Shown here piece by piece: positions 1 through 10,045 of a DNA stretch of 64,000 nucleotides. Source of the DNA: Entomomonas moraniae. GTDB lineage: Bacteria > Pseudomonadota > Gammaproteobacteria > Pseudomonadales > Pseudomonadaceae. The stretch lies in contig NZ_CP029822.1 in the NCBI RefSeq assembly GCF_003991975.1, forward strand, positions 3,249,648 to 3,313,647, in the 5' to 3' direction. The notes beneath the pieces were generated by a model, which worked only from the letters and a program-made list of their open reading frames with translations, made no database searches and was not told the DNA's origin. The position numbers were made by a program, and so were the translations under genes. Each line of letters starts with the position of its first letter. Within the stretch, counting starts at the first letter, position 1.

Positions 1-162
1 TCTTTCAAAGTGTACAGCATTTTTATCTATCATTTTAATATCACTTAAATGATTAATAAAATAATGAAAGTTTTTAACTTAGCATTACAGCTAAATTAAA
101 ACATGCGATAATAACCAGCCTAAATCTTCATCATCTCAAATTTTTCTTTAGAAAGGTATCTA

Positions 163-1440
163 ATGCTCAATTATTTGTGGCTAGGTTTTTTTATAATTGC
201 AGCAATCTCAGCCGTTATTCGCTTATTAGGCGGTGATGTTGATGTATTCGCCAACATGGTAACTGGCCTATTTGATATGGCTAAATTATCTGTTGATATC
301 ATGATTATTCTCTTTGGAACATTAACACTTTGGATGGGATTGTTAAAGATTGCCGAGCGTTCTGGTCTTGTTGATGTGTTGGCTAAATGTCTAGGTCCAT
401 TATTTCAACGTTTAATGCCAGAGGTTCCTAAGGGGCATCCTTCTATTGGCCTAATTACTCTTAACTTCACTGCTAATGCATTAGGTCTAGATAATGCAGC
501 GACACCGATTGGCCTTAAAGCGATGAAGTCTTTGCAAGAGCTAAATCCCAGCAAAACGGTGGCAACTAACGCACAAATTTTATTTTTGGTCTTAAATGCT
601 TCTTCTTTGACATTATTACCCATTAATATTTTTATTTTTAGGGGGCAACAAGGTGCACCAGACCCTACCATGGTCTTTTTACCTATCTTATTAGCTACAA
701 GTGTATCAACCTTGACAGGCTTGCTCAGTGTTGCTTTTATGCAGCGCTTGAAGCTATTAGACCCTGTTGTGCTACTCTGGTTTGCAGGTATTGGCTTTTT
801 TCTTGGGGTATTTGTTTGTATTTCTGTTGGCTTAACTTCAACAAGTTATAACTTGCTCAATTATTTTATTTACTCTTTAGGATTGCAAGGGACTTCTCTC
901 ACAACCTTTTCTTCTTTGCTCGGTAATATTACGCTATTTGCTATTATTCTTTTATTCTTAGTTGCGGGGGCTTGTCGAAAAGTTCCTGTTTACGACACTT
1001 TTCTTGAAGGGGCAAAAGAAGCTTTTGATGTCGCTAAAAATCTCTTACCTTACTTGGTTGCAATGCTCTGTGCTATAGGGGTATTAAGGGCCTCGGGCGC
1101 GTTGGATTATTTTTTAGACCTGATTCGTTACTTTTTCAATTTCTTAGGTACAGATACCCGATTTGTTGACGCATTGCCTACGGCGTTGGTTAAGCCTTTC
1201 TCAGGTAACGCAGCACGAGGATTAATGATAGAGACAATGCAACATTACGGCGTTGATAGTTTTCCTGCATTAGCTGCAGCAACGATGCAAGGTAGTACGG
1301 AAACTACGTTTTATGTGCTGGCAGTCTATTTCGGCTCTGTGGGTATTCAGCGTGTTCGACATGCTGTTGGCTGTGCATTATTATGTGATATAGCAGGTGT
1401 TATCGCATCTATTTTAATCTGCTATTGGTTTTTTGGATAA
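163..1440 (+). CDS. Fused SpmA/SpmB-type nucleoside-recognition (Gate) domain membrane protein
   Basis: A 425-residue, strongly hydrophobic inner-membrane protein. The N-terminal half carries the SpmA signature TANALGLDNAATPIGLKAM (about residues 103-121). The C-terminal half carries the SpmB-like segment GSTETTFYVLAVYFG (from about 377). Bacillus encodes these as two spore-maturation proteins, while non-sporulating proteobacteria often carry the fusion. The family has the Gate/nucleoside-recognition fold, and its substrate in Gram-negatives is not established. The start is supported by AGAAAGG eight bases upstream of ATG. The 162 bases before it contain no other gene that I can see. The family is certain; the function is open. 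Confidence 0.85.
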   Translation: MLNYLWLGFFIIAAISAVIRLLGGDVDVFANMVTGLFDMAKLSVDIMIILFGTLTLWMGLLKIAERSGLVDVLAKCLGPLFQRLMPEVPKGHPSIGLITLNFTANALGLDNAATPIGLKAMKSLQELNPSKTVATNAQILFLVLNASSLTLLPINIFIFRGQQGAPDPTMVFLPILLATSVSTLTGLLSVAFMQRLKLLDPVVLLWFAGIGFFLGVFVCISVGLTSTSYNLLNYFIYSLGLQGTSLTTFSSLLGNITLFAIILLFLVAGACRKVPVYDTFLEGAKEAFDVAKNLLPYLVAMLCAIGVLRASGALDYFLDLIRYFFNFLGTDTRFVDALPTALVKPFSGNAARGLMIETMQHYGVDSFPALAAATMQGSTETTFYVLAVYFGSVGIQRVRHAVGCALLCDIAGVIASILICYWFFG

Positions 1441-1472
1441 GGTTATCAGTAATTATAAAGGGAGTAGGAAAA

Positions 1473-1895
1473 TTGAAAAAAATTATTTCTATAACTATTG
1501 GACTTTCATTATTCGGTTGCGCGAGCGAAAAGGGTTATCAAGAACACCTAAATAAGTGGCAGGGGGTTGATACTCTCACGCTTATCAGAGATTGGGGAGC
1601 CCCAGAGCAAGTTTACAGTTTTGAAGGGCATGACTTTTACGTTTATAGCCGTGAGTCCTACGGAAAGAATCCTCGTTATCCTTATACCTGTCCAGATCTA
1701 CAAAAAATTGATAAAGATGATAGCGATTTTTTAAAGGACTATAAAAAAGATCAAAATAAAAAAACAATTAATAAGTGTATCGAAGATCGACAAACACAAC
1801 CGAGAGAAATCTATTATCAATGTAAAACCACGTTTGAAGTTTTTAATGGTAAAGTTATACACTATAAGTTTGAGGGTAATAACTGTGTTAAATAA
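1473..1895 (+). CDS. Small lipoprotein of unknown function (TTG start)
   Basis: I place the start at the TTG at 1473, because AAGGGAG lies eight bases before it and the product then opens with a lipoprotein signal: MKK, a hydrophobic run, and lipobox LFGC with the acylated cysteine at residue 16. An ATG further upstream (1425) overlaps the end of the previous gene and would bury this signal. The mature part is about 125 residues, hydrophilic and lysine-rich. It has a WG.P turn followed by short beta-like segments (FEGHDFYVYSR) and a closing FEVFNGKVIHYKFEGNNC. This resembles the small BamE/SmpA-like lipoproteins of proteobacteria. It contains several cysteines that could form disulfides in the periplasm. 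No specific function can be assigned. Confidence 0.7.
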   Translation: MKKIISITIGLSLFGCASEKGYQEHLNKWQGVDTLTLIRDWGAPEQVYSFEGHDFYVYSRESYGKNPRYPYTCPDLQKIDKDDSDFLKDYKKDQNKKTINKCIEDRQTQPREIYYQCKTTFEVFNGKVIHYKFEGNNCVK

Positions 1896-1922
1896 ATTTA
1901 ATGTTTAACACATTATTTGACT

Positions 1923-1953
1923 AAGGCCATTTGAAGAGTGGCCTTTTATTTTA
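1923..1953 (+). terminator. Intrinsic terminator after the lipoprotein gene
   Basis: The stem AAGGCCA (1923-1929) pairs with TGGCCTT (1939-1945) around a nine-base loop and is followed by a T-rich tail. It ends just before tex, so tex is probably transcribed mainly from its own promoter or by read-through. Confidence 0.75.
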
Positions 1954-1967
1954 TATTTTGGAATTTT

Positions 1968-4301
1968 ATGAATAGTATTAATAATCGTATAGCAGAAGAA
2001 TTATCTTTATTACCCTCTGGGAAAGTAAACGCTAACCAAGTGGCTGCGGCCGTTACACTTTTAGATGAAGGCTCTACAGTGCCTTTTATAGCTCGTTATA
2101 GAAAGGAAGTAACAGGGAGTTTAGACGATACGCAATTACGGTTACTCGAAGAGAGATTACGCTACTTAAGAGAACTAGAAGATCGTCGAGCGACTATTCT
2201 AAGCAGCATTGAAGAGCAAGGAAAGCTAACACCTGAGCTAAAATCAGAAATAGAAACAGCAGATACTAAAACAAGGCTAGAAGATCTATATTTACCTTAT
2301 AAGCCTAAGCGTCGTACCAAAGGGCAAATTGCTATTGAGGCAGGGTTAGAGCCATTGGCTGATTTGTTATTCAATGATCCTACTAAAGATCCAGAGAGTG
2401 AAGCAACGGCTTTTGTGGACGTTGATAAAGGTGTTGCAGACACTAAGGCTGCATTAGATGGTGCGAAGTATATTTTGATGGAGCGTTTTTCTGAAGATGC
2501 AAATTTATTAGAAAAGCTTCGCCATTTTATGAAGCAAGAAGGTGTATTAGCTTCGCGCGTCGTTGAGGGTAAAGAGCAGGAAGGGGCTAAATTTAGCGAT
2601 TATTTTGAATACAATGAGCCATTAAAAACAGTACCTTCACACCGTGCATTGGCTATTTTCCGCGGTCGTAATGAAAGCATTTTGACTGCTTCTTTAGTGG
2701 TGGGGGATGAAGAGACTAAAAGTCACCCTTGCGAGTCTATTATTGCTGACTGGTTTAATGTTCATGATAGTGGGCGCCCCGCTGATAAATGGTTGGCAGA
2801 GACTGTACGTTGGACATGGAAAGTAAAACTTTATAATCATATTGAAACAGACCTTTTAAGTGAGCTAAGAGAAAAAGCCGAAGATGAAGCCATCAGTGTG
2901 TTTGCTCGTAACTTACATGATTTATTATTAGCAGCTCCTGCAGGGCCAAGGGCAACTTTAGGGTTAGACCCTGGTTTAAGAACAGGAGTAAAGGTGGCTG
3001 TGGTTGATGCCACAGGCAAGTTGTTGGTAACCGATACTATTTATCCTCATGCTCCACGTAATGATTGGGATAGAAGCATTGACACTTTAGCCAAGTTATG
3101 TGCTAAGCACCATGTTGATTTAGTTGCTTTTGGCAATGGAACAGCGAGCCGTGAGACTGATAAATTAGTCATTGAGTTGATTAAAAAAAATCCAGAATTA
3201 AAAATGACCAAAATCATGGTCAGTGAGGCGGGTGCTTCAGTTTACTCAGCCTCTGAATTGGCCGCTAAAGAATTCCCTGATTTAGATGTGTCATTACGTG
3301 GTGCCGTCTCGATCGCCCGTCGTTTACAAGATCCTTTAGCGGAACTTGTGAAAATTGATCCTAAATCTATCGGGGTCGGCCAATATCAACATGATGTATC
3401 GCAACTTAAATTAGCACGCTCATTAGATGCTGTCGTTGAGGACTGTGTGAATGCTGTTGGTGTAGATGTAAATACCGCATCATCTGCTTTGTTGGCGCGT
3501 ATTTCAGGTTTAAATGGCACCATTGCACAAAATATTGTGAATTATCGCGATAGCAATGGCGCATTTAAAACCCGCAATGAACTTAAGAAAGTCAGTCGTT
3601 TAGGAGAAAAAACCTTTGAACAAGCGGCAGGTTTTTTAAGAATTATGCAAGGGGATAACCCATTAGATGCCTCAGCTGTTCACCCAGAAGCTTACCCTGT
3701 GGTTGAGCGTATTGCGACTCAGGCTACAAAAGATATTCGCTCATTGATTGGTGACTCAACGTTTCTAAAACAATTGGATCCGAGTAAATTTACTGATGAA
3801 ACCTTTGGTTTACCGACGGTTATTGATATTTTAAAAGAGTTGGATAAACCAGGCCGTGACCCGCGCCCAGAATTTAAAACAGCAGAATTTCAAGAGGGGG
3901 TAGAAACATTAAAGGATCTCAAACTGGGGATGATCCTCGAAGGAGTGGTCACCAATGTTACTAACTTCGGCGCATTTGTGGATGTCGGTGTTCATCAAGA
4001 TGGCCTAGTGCACATTAGTGCCTTGTCTGAAACTTTTGTGAAAGACCCTCATCAAGTTGTAAAGGCAGGTGATATTGTTAAAGTCAAAGTGATGGAGGTT
4101 GATATTCCCCGTAATCGTGTTGGCCTTTCAATGCGCTTAGGAGATACTCCGGGTGAAAAGATAGAAGGGGTTGCTCGTTCTAATCATAAAGCTGGTGCTA
4201 AACGCCCTACTCAGCAACAAACACCTAAAAGTAGCGCACCACCAGCTAATAACGCGATGGCAGCGTTGTTTGCTAATGCAAAACAAATAAAGAAGAAATA
4301 A
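1968..4301 (+). CDS. tex: Tex-family RNA-binding transcription accessory protein
   Basis: With the start at ATG 1968 the product is 777 residues and begins [12 protein letters not shown], the usual Tex opening. An in-frame upstream ATG at 1938 lies inside the preceding terminator hairpin and is unlikely. The protein has the N-terminal helical Tex region, a central YqgF-like RNase H-fold region ([17 protein letters not shown]), the helix-hairpin-helix part ([17 protein letters not shown]), and a C-terminal S1 RNA-binding domain at about residues 652-725 ([21 protein letters not shown]). A low-complexity basic tail follows. Tex binds nucleic acid and acts in transcription under stress. The full length matches the family. 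Confidence 0.97.
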   Translation: MNSINNRIAEELSLLPSGKVNANQVAAAVTLLDEGSTVPFIARYRKEVTGSLDDTQLRLLEERLRYLRELEDRRATILSSIEEQGKLTPELKSEIETADTKTRLEDLYLPYKPKRRTKGQIAIEAGLEPLADLLFNDPTKDPESEATAFVDVDKGVADTKAALDGAKYILMERFSEDANLLEKLRHFMKQEGVLASRVVEGKEQEGAKFSDYFEYNEPLKTVPSHRALAIFRGRNESILTASLVVGDEETKSHPCESIIADWFNVHDSGRPADKWLAETVRWTWKVKLYNHIETDLLSELREKAEDEAISVFARNLHDLLLAAPAGPRATLGLDPGLRTGVKVAVVDATGKLLVTDTIYPHAPRNDWDRSIDTLAKLCAKHHVDLVAFGNGTASRETDKLVIELIKKNPELKMTKIMVSEAGASVYSASELAAKEFPDLDVSLRGAVSIARRLQDPLAELVKIDPKSIGVGQYQHDVSQLKLARSLDAVVEDCVNAVGVDVNTASSALLARISGLNGTIAQNIVNYRDSNGAFKTRNELKKVSRLGEKTFEQAAGFLRIMQGDNPLDASAVHPEAYPVVERIATQATKDIRSLIGDSTFLKQLDPSKFTDETFGLPTVIDILKELDKPGRDPRPEFKTAEFQEGVETLKDLKLGMILEGVVTNVTNFGAFVDVGVHQDGLVHISALSETFVKDPHQVVKAGDIVKVKVMEVDIPRNRVGLSMRLGDTPGEKIEGVARSNHKAGAKRPTQQQTPKSSAPPANNAMAALFANAKQIKKK

Positions 4302-4311
4302 TTTAAGAAAA

Positions 4312-4343
4312 GTATGATTAGCTGTTTTGGGAGCTAATCATAC
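4312..4343. terminator. Shared hairpin between convergent tex and the dapA-like gene
   Basis: A perfect 12-bp stem, GTATGATTAGCT (4312-4323) with AGCTAATCATAC (4332-4343), sits between two convergent genes. The T-rich side is on the minus strand, so it fits best as the terminator for antisense or read-through transcripts in that direction. It may serve both strands. Confidence 0.55.
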
Positions 4344-4350
4344 GTCGATA

Positions 4351-5184
4351 TTAAACCATCCCTAACGGTGAACGACAAATACCCATATTAATATGGGTCT
4401 GTTGGATAATGAGTTGTTTAATTGTTTGGATGGTTGATTCAGTGTAAACAGTGGCAAGCAGTTGTTGGATTTTTTCTTCTTGCTGTGCTGTTTCTTGATG
4501 AATACATAGTTGATTAAAGTATTCGCCTATCTCTAGAGGGTATATATTGCCAGCAATGGATGATAATCGGTTAAAGCCTGCATTTAACTTTTCTTTTAGC
4601 TGTGTTTCTCCACCACAGTAAATATCAATAGGGCGCGTTATCTGTTTTAATATTACGGTTGCTTTGTCAATCGCACCTGCTTCCTTAATACCTGTCACAT
4701 TAGGATTTTTGGCCAATACAATAAATGAATCCGTTAATAAATCAAACCCTGTTCGCTTTGGATTGTTGTATAAAATAATATTTTTGTTGCCTAAACGTTC
4801 GATGATTGATGAAGCATAAGCAATGGCTTCTTTTTGAGAAGGTAATAAGTAAGGAGGAAAACCAATTAAGACCGCTTTTACCCTTAGGCTATTGTTAAGT
4901 TGTTCTGCTAACTGATTGGCTTCTTTTAAGCGAATGCATGCAAGACCAAAAAAAATTTCAAGATCTTGAGGGAGCGAGGCGTTTTCTATCGCTGTTAAAA
5001 GCGTTAGTTTTTCATTTAATGAAAGGCTATGTTGCTCTCCGGTTGAACCACAAACAAGCACTGCTCTGATACCTTTTTGATACAAGTTAATGATGTGCTC
5101 TAGCGTTTGCTCTGTATTTAATGTTTCATCTAAATAAAAGGCGGTGGGTACAGCAATGTGGTAGTTTTGATAGAGCGGCATCAT
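4351..5184 (-). CDS. DapA/NanA-family aldolase (dihydrodipicolinate synthase-like)
   Basis: A 277-residue TIM-barrel class I aldolase. It shows the GSTGE phosphate/carboxylate loop (residues 46-50), the YNNPKRTG segment with the catalytic tyrosine (Tyr139) and the arginine (Arg144) that matches the substrate-binding Arg138 of DapA, and the Schiff-base lysine in TGIKEAG (Lys167). These residues suggest condensation of pyruvate with an aldehyde, as in DapA. However, the protein is somewhat shorter than typical DapA (about 290), its threonine pair is ST rather than TT, and it stands alone with no lysine-pathway neighbour. It could be a paralogue acting on another 2-keto acid. AAGGGAAG lies upstream of the double ATG. 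Confidence 0.8.
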   Translation of the reverse strand: MMPLYQNYHIAVPTAFYLDETLNTEQTLEHIINLYQKGIRAVLVCGSTGEQHSLSLNEKLTLLTAIENASLPQDLEIFFGLACIRLKEANQLAEQLNNSLRVKAVLIGFPPYLLPSQKEAIAYASSIIERLGNKNIILYNNPKRTGFDLLTDSFIVLAKNPNVTGIKEAGAIDKATVILKQITRPIDIYCGGETQLKEKLNAGFNRLSSIAGNIYPLEIGEYFNQLCIHQETAQQEEKIQQLLATVYTESTIQTIKQLIIQQTHINMGICRSPLGMV

Positions 5185-5313
5185 GGCGGACTGCTTCCCT
5201 TAAGAACATGTTATGGCATGTATTGTTTAATCTGTCGTAAAAATAAATGATATCTTGTTATAGAATGACCTACAATAGTCATCAATTATTCACTTAATGA
5301 TCTAGGAAAAGCC

Positions 5314-6165
5314 ATGGAAAACTTAGTTTGTTATAAAGAGATGCCGATTTGGACAAAAGCGACTGTTCCGCAAGGTTTTAAAGAGCAACACAATACAAAA
5401 GAAGGAACATGGGCAAAATTAACGGTTTTAAGCGGTGAGCTAACTTTTGCAATACTTGATGAAGCAGGTAATACAACAGAACAGTTTTGTTTTTCTAAAA
5501 AAAATCAGCCTCCTTTTATTGAACCGCAGCAATGGCATAAGATTATTGATTGCTCTGATGATTTGGAGTGCCAATTGGCATTTTATTGTTTACCCGAAGA
5601 TTATGTACATAAAAAATATGATTTAACGAAAACACATTCAGAAGTGCTTGAAGCAATGTCTGTTGTAAAACCTTGCAAAGCCTTAGATTTGGGCTGTGGT
5701 GGTGGTAGAAACTCACTATTTTTAAATTTATTAGGGTTTGATGTTACTGCTGTAGATGAAAATATTGAGCGATTAGCAACAGTTGTTAATGAAGAGCAAT
5801 TGCCAATAACGGTTAAACAATACGACATTAACAGTGCAGCAATTCAAGCTGATTATGGCTTTATTTTCTCTACTGTTGTTTTCATGTTTTTAGAGCGAAA
5901 TCGTATTCCTGATATTATTGCCAATATGCAGGCGCACACGGTATCGGGTGGCTATAATCTTATTGTATCAGCCATGTCGACGGAAGATTTTCCTTGTCCT
6001 ATCGATTTTTCATTTACATTTAAAGAGAATGAGCTAAAAGAATATTATAAAGAATGGGATATTGTGAAATACAATGAAAATGTGGGCGAGTTACACCGCC
6101 TTGATGAAAATGGTAATCGGATTAAATTACGTTTTGTAACGCTATTAGCACGCAAAAAGGTGTAG
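5314..6165 (+). CDS. tehB: TehB-like SAM-dependent methyltransferase with N-terminal DUF1971 domain
   Basis: A 283-residue protein with two parts. Residues 1 to about 95 form a TehB/YeaR-like small beta domain (DUF1971; [16 protein letters not shown]). The rest is a Rossmann methyltransferase with motif [13 protein letters not shown] (123-134) and the acidic end of strand 2, VTAVDEN. TehB proteins methylate tellurite, and presumably other chalcogen oxyanions or electrophiles, using SAM. AGGAAAA lies close upstream of ATG. The gene is followed after 11 bases by a secreted peptidase on the same strand, so the two are probably co-transcribed. Assignment to the TehB family is strong; the physiological substrate is not shown by sequence. 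Confidence 0.88.
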   Translation: MENLVCYKEMPIWTKATVPQGFKEQHNTKEGTWAKLTVLSGELTFAILDEAGNTTEQFCFSKKNQPPFIEPQQWHKIIDCSDDLECQLAFYCLPEDYVHKKYDLTKTHSEVLEAMSVVKPCKALDLGCGGGRNSLFLNLLGFDVTAVDENIERLATVVNEEQLPITVKQYDINSAAIQADYGFIFSTVVFMFLERNRIPDIIANMQAHTVSGGYNLIVSAMSTEDFPCPIDFSFTFKENELKEYYKEWDIVKYNENVGELHRLDENGNRIKLRFVTLLARKKV

Positions 6166-6175
6166 TGGTTATTGT

Positions 6176-7012
6176 ATGATAAAACGGTTTATTATTTGTT
6201 GTTTATTGTTTGTATCCAGTGTTTGCCATGCACAGGGTTTTATTACCCGTTTGTTAAATAAGCCTGTACAGGGTGGTGTTGCTGTGGTTGCTCTTGAGCG
6301 AGAGCAGGCAAAGCCTAGCGTTTATTATCAAGGTAATCCAGTCTTGGTATTACATGAGGAAGGGCAACGCTGGATAGCCGTTGTCGGTATTCCACTGACA
6401 GTAAAAGCGGGTACTCAATCTTTAACGGTAGAGGGTGCTTCAGGTAAATACTCTGTAAATTTTGAAGTAGGGCATAAGGCTTACCGTGAACAGCGAATTA
6501 CTTTGAAAAATAATCGGCAAGTTAATCCTAATAAAAGTGATCAGACGCGTATTACGAAAGAGTTAAATGAGCAAATTGCGGGTTATAAGCAGTTCTCTGA
6601 TCGTATTCCAAGTAATGTCTTATTCGATTTACCTGTACAGGGGCGTTTATCTAGCCCGTTTGGTTTACGGCGGTTTTTTAATAATCAAGAGCGCAATCCT
6701 CACTCGGGATTGGATTTGGCGGTACCCAAAGGAACACCTGTGAAAGCACCGGCCGATGGCGAGATTATTTTAGTGGGTGATTATTTCTTTAATGGCAAAA
6801 CTGTTTTTATCGATCATGGTCAAGGGTTAATCAGTATGTTTTGCCATTTATCTGCAATTGATGTGAAAGTAGGTCAACAAGTAAAACGGGGTGAGGTAGT
6901 TGCTAAGGTAGGGGCTACTGGTAGAGCAACAGGCCCACATTTACATTGGAATGTGAGCCTTAATAATGCACGGGTTGACCCTGCTATTTTTATTGGTAAA
7001 TTTCAACCTTAG
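6176..7012 (+). CDS. Secreted M23 (lysostaphin-type) peptidoglycan endopeptidase
   Basis: A 278-residue protein with a signal peptide (predicted cleavage after CHA, residue 19), an all-beta middle region, and a C-terminal M23 domain. The zinc ligands are visible: HSGLD (His176, Asp180) and PHLHW (His255, His257). It also has the typical [10 protein letters not shown] turn. All catalytic residues are present, so it should be an active cell-wall cross-link hydrolase in the periplasm. It starts 11 bases after tehB. Its last four bases overlap the end of nfuA on the opposite strand. Confidence 0.92.
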   Translation: MIKRFIICCLLFVSSVCHAQGFITRLLNKPVQGGVAVVALEREQAKPSVYYQGNPVLVLHEEGQRWIAVVGIPLTVKAGTQSLTVEGASGKYSVNFEVGHKAYREQRITLKNNRQVNPNKSDQTRITKELNEQIAGYKQFSDRIPSNVLFDLPVQGRLSSPFGLRRFFNNQERNPHSGLDLAVPKGTPVKAPADGEIILVGDYFFNGKTVFIDHGQGLISMFCHLSAIDVKVGQQVKRGEVVAKVGATGRATGPHLHWNVSLNNARVDPAIFIGKFQP

Positions 7013-7593
7013 TAGTAGGCGTTTTCTTTATTGGTATGGTCAGTCACATCGCGTACTTCAGTTAGTTCTGGGATACGCTCAAGCAAGGTTTTTTCAACAC
7101 CATCTTTTAAAGTGGTGTCAACCATGCCGCAGCCTTGGCAACCACCGCCAAATTGTAGTACAGCAACTGTTCCATCAACGATATCGATTAGGCTGATATG
7201 TCCACCATGGCTTGCTAAACCTGGATTAATTTCGGTTTGTAGATAATACTCAACCCGTTGGTTTAAAGGGCTATCTTCATCAATCATCGGAACTTTTGAA
7301 TTGGGGGCTTTGATCGTGAGTTGTCCACCCATGCGATCTTCAGCAAAATCAATCACTGCATCTTCTAAGAAAGGCTCACTCACTGAGTCAATCCACGCTG
7401 TAAACTTAGCGAGCCCAAGTACTCTGTCGGTAGGATCTTCTTCACCCGGTCTACAATAAGAAATACACGTTTCTGCTTGTGGGGTACCCGGCTGGGTAAT
7501 AAAAACACGAATACCCACGTCTTTATGGTCTTGTTTAGCCAGTAAGCTAGCCAAGTAATCTTGAGCTGCTTCGGTGATAATAATAGCTGTCAT
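7009..7593 (-). CDS. nfuA: Fe-S cluster carrier protein NfuA
   Basis: A 194-residue protein with the NfuA layout: an N-terminal A-type-like domain that has lost its cluster cysteine pattern (residues 1 to about 95), and a C-terminal Nfu domain with the conserved CxxC in [11 protein letters not shown] (Cys152, Cys155). The CxxC motif holds a 4Fe-4S cluster across a dimer. NfuA delivers clusters to client enzymes under iron limitation or oxidative stress. TTTAGGAG precedes ATG. The 3' end overlaps the convergent peptidase gene by four bases. Confidence 0.96.
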   Translation of the reverse strand: MTAIIITEAAQDYLASLLAKQDHKDVGIRVFITQPGTPQAETCISYCRPGEEDPTDRVLGLAKFTAWIDSVSEPFLEDAVIDFAEDRMGGQLTIKAPNSKVPMIDEDSPLNQRVEYYLQTEINPGLASHGGHISLIDIVDGTVAVLQFGGGCQGCGMVDTTLKDGVEKTLLERIPELTEVRDVTDHTNKENAYY

Positions 7594-7675
7594 AATTACT
7601 CCTAAATGATTGGTGCTTAGTTTACGACACTCGTTAGTTTTTATAAAGACTTAGTAATTCAGTCGGAATAATTTG

Positions 7676-8434
7676 TTACTTAATTAATAATAAAACTCCG
7701 CAAATAATTAAAAAACAGCTAAATAAAAACTTTAATACTTTCTGTGGTAAAGCGTATGCTAATTTTACTCCCCAGCCAACGGTTGTTAATCCCCCTAGTG
7801 CCAATGGAATGCCAATAGTCCAATTTACTTGACCATGCAATACATACATAAATAGAGAAGCTAATAAACTAGGGAGTGCTAAGCATAGCGCAAGGCTTTG
7901 TGCAATAAGTTGTGATAAGCCGAAAACGAGGGTAAGAAATGGTGTAGCTAATACACCACCACCCACCACAAAAAAACCTCCTAAGAAACCACAGCAACCC
8001 CCTAAGATAACGAACCATATTAAACTGTAAGTTGTTTCTTTTGCACCTAGAGAACCTTTTTTGCGAAATAATAGGTTGATAATGGAGTAAACGGCTAAAC
8101 AGAATAAAAAGATAGCGAATATTTTTTGTAAACTTTCAGACTTCAGGGTAAGAGCAATATAAGCACCAATAAAAGCGAGAAAGAAACTGGGCGTACTAAG
8201 AGAAAGAGCATAAGATAAGTTGATTTTGTCACGTTTATGGTAGCTACGCAGTGAGAATATGACATTAGGAACGACCATTATCAAAGCGGTACCTTGTGCC
8301 ATTTGTTGATCAAAGCCAAAAAATAGAACGAGCAAAGGAATAGCCAGTAATCCGCCACCAATACCAAATACTCCACCTAAAAAGCCGACACAGGCACCCA
8401 GCAAAAAGTCGAGTATAAAGTTTAATGGTGTCAT
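7676..8434 (-). CDS. TauE/SafE-family sulfite/organosulfonate exporter-like permease
   Basis: A 252-residue polytopic membrane protein with the internal duplication of the TauE/SafE family: two glycine-rich repeats, GVFGIGGGLLAIPLL near the N-terminus and GFFVVGGGVLATPFL near the middle. The family is linked to anion export such as sulfite or sulfoacetate. It lies 30 bases downstream of sseA on the same strand with its own ribosome site (AAGGAAT), so the two probably form a sulfur-handling operon. The exact substrate is unknown. Confidence 0.87.
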   Translation of the reverse strand: MTPLNFILDFLLGACVGFLGGVFGIGGGLLAIPLLVLFFGFDQQMAQGTALIMVVPNVIFSLRSYHKRDKINLSYALSLSTPSFFLAFIGAYIALTLKSESLQKIFAIFLFCLAVYSIINLLFRKKGSLGAKETTYSLIWFVILGGCCGFLGGFFVVGGGVLATPFLTLVFGLSQLIAQSLALCLALPSLLASLFMYVLHGQVNWTIGIPLALGGLTTVGWGVKLAYALPQKVLKFLFSCFLIICGVLLLIK

Positions 8435-8464
8435 CTTGTTATTCCTTATTATTTTTATGAAAAC

Positions 8465-9319
8465 TTAATTACCTGTTGCAATTGGGTGTGATGGGTCTGT
8501 AATCCATTCGCTCCAAGAACCTGCATAAAGTGGGGCGAGGGGATACCCTGCAAGGCACATTGCAAATAGATTATGACAAGCAGAAACACCCGAGCCACAA
8601 TAAGCAATCAGTTTTTCGATGGGTTTGTCTTGGATGAGTGTTTGAAAGCGTTCTCTTAGTTCTTTAGTGGGTAAAAAATGCCCCGTATCATCTAAGTTTT
8701 CTGCAAAGTTAGCGCATGTTGCCCCAGGGATGTGCCCTGCAATAGGGTCCATCGGTTCGACCTCACCTCGAAAGCGAGGAAGTGCTCTTGCATCAAGTAG
8801 CGTAAGCTGTTCGTCATTAAGTTTGGTTACTAACGTTTTTGCATCAATCAATAAGTTCGCGTCAGGTTGCCCCGTAAAGTTGCCAGCGGATGTCATTGTC
8901 TCTTTATTGGTCACTGGAAGGTTATCGGCTTGCCATGCTTTAAATCCGCCGTCCAATAGATAAACGTTATCGCGTTTCCCAAGCCATACGAGTGTCCACC
9001 ACATTTTAGTGGCAAAAGGTGTGGCGCCATCGTCATAGATGATGACGCGGCTATTATTATTTAATCCGAGCGCTGCCAGTTTGGCTATTAATTTGTCTGT
9101 GTTTGGGAGAGGATGTCGACTAGTTTTTCCTTTAATTACATGGCTTGAAAGGTCAAGGTCAAGGTCTATAAAAATAGCATTTTCTATATGAGATTCTTGA
9201 TAAGCTTGTTTTCCATAATGAGGATTATCAAGAGAAAATCGACAATCAAAAATAATTAAGTTCTTGTCATTTAATTGTTTGGATAGTTCTTTACAACTGA
9301 TAACTTGTGCAAGTGCCAT
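8465..9319 (-). CDS. sseA: 3-mercaptopyruvate/thiosulfate sulfurtransferase
   Basis: A 284-residue protein of two rhodanese domains. The active-site cysteine is Cys241 in the loop CGSGVSACH, which matches the CGSGVTA loop of mercaptopyruvate sulfurtransferases better than the CRKGVT-type loop of thiosulfate rhodaneses. The N-terminal domain has lost its cysteine, as is normal. It transfers sulfur from 3-mercaptopyruvate to thiol or cyanide acceptors in the cytoplasm. AAGGGGAG precedes ATG. It is first in a two-gene unit with the TauE-like permease, which suggests disposal of sulfur oxyanions produced from cysteine breakdown. Confidence 0.92.
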   Translation of the reverse strand: MALAQVISCKELSKQLNDKNLIIFDCRFSLDNPHYGKQAYQESHIENAIFIDLDLDLSSHVIKGKTSRHPLPNTDKLIAKLAALGLNNNSRVIIYDDGATPFATKMWWTLVWLGKRDNVYLLDGGFKAWQADNLPVTNKETMTSAGNFTGQPDANLLIDAKTLVTKLNDEQLTLLDARALPRFRGEVEPMDPIAGHIPGATCANFAENLDDTGHFLPTKELRERFQTLIQDKPIEKLIAYCGSGVSACHNLFAMCLAGYPLAPLYAGSWSEWITDPSHPIATGN

Positions 9320-9418
9320 GGAATCTCCCCTTATTATTTGTATTAGGCTGTGTTGCCATTAATGATAGTACAAGTCGCTGTAGATAGATACTTTCTAAGA
9401 CCTTAAATTTACTCAGTA

Positions 9419-9461
9419 TGCACCAATATGAAGAGCACCCCGTTTACATTTTGCACCAATA
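9419..9461. promoter_or_regulatory. Tandem TGCACCAATA repeat, candidate activator (NtrC) half-sites
   Basis: TGCACCAATA occurs at 9419-9428 and again at 9452-9461, 33 bases apart, with a third GCACC at 9435-9439. TGCACC is the half-site of the NtrC operator of enterobacteria. The spacing is close to three helical turns. The repeats lie about 80-120 bases upstream of the sigma-54 promoter of glnK, where an enhancer would be expected. No full inverted NtrC site is present, so the assignment is tentative. Confidence 0.4.
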
Positions 9462-9537
9462 AGAATCATGAGAAAATGAGTAAAAAATATATTTATAATA
9501 AAATCAATTAACTATAAATTTTCACCATTTTTTTATT

Positions 9538-9555
9538 TTGGCAAGGTTTCTGCAA
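9538..9555 (+). promoter_or_regulatory. Sigma-54 (RpoN) promoter of glnK-amtB
   Basis: TTGGCAAGGTTTCTGCAA has the invariant GG (9540-9541) and GC (9552-9553) separated by exactly ten bases, close to the consensus TTGGCAC-N4-TTGCA. It lies about 125 bases before glnK. This matches the nitrogen control expected of glnK-amtB operons. The rest of the 361-base gap from 9320 to 9680 shows only the upstream repeat pair and no gene. Confidence 0.75.
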
Positions 9556-9656
9556 TATATTCATGAACAGCTCTATTTCAATATAGTTTACAAATTTTAA
9601 GCACGAAATGAAATATATAGGCTAAACTGTACAGCGGGGATTCTCTCCTGTACTGA

Positions 9657-10019
<363 letters not shown>

Positions 10020-10045
10020 ATAATTATCAGTGTAGGAGAATCCCC

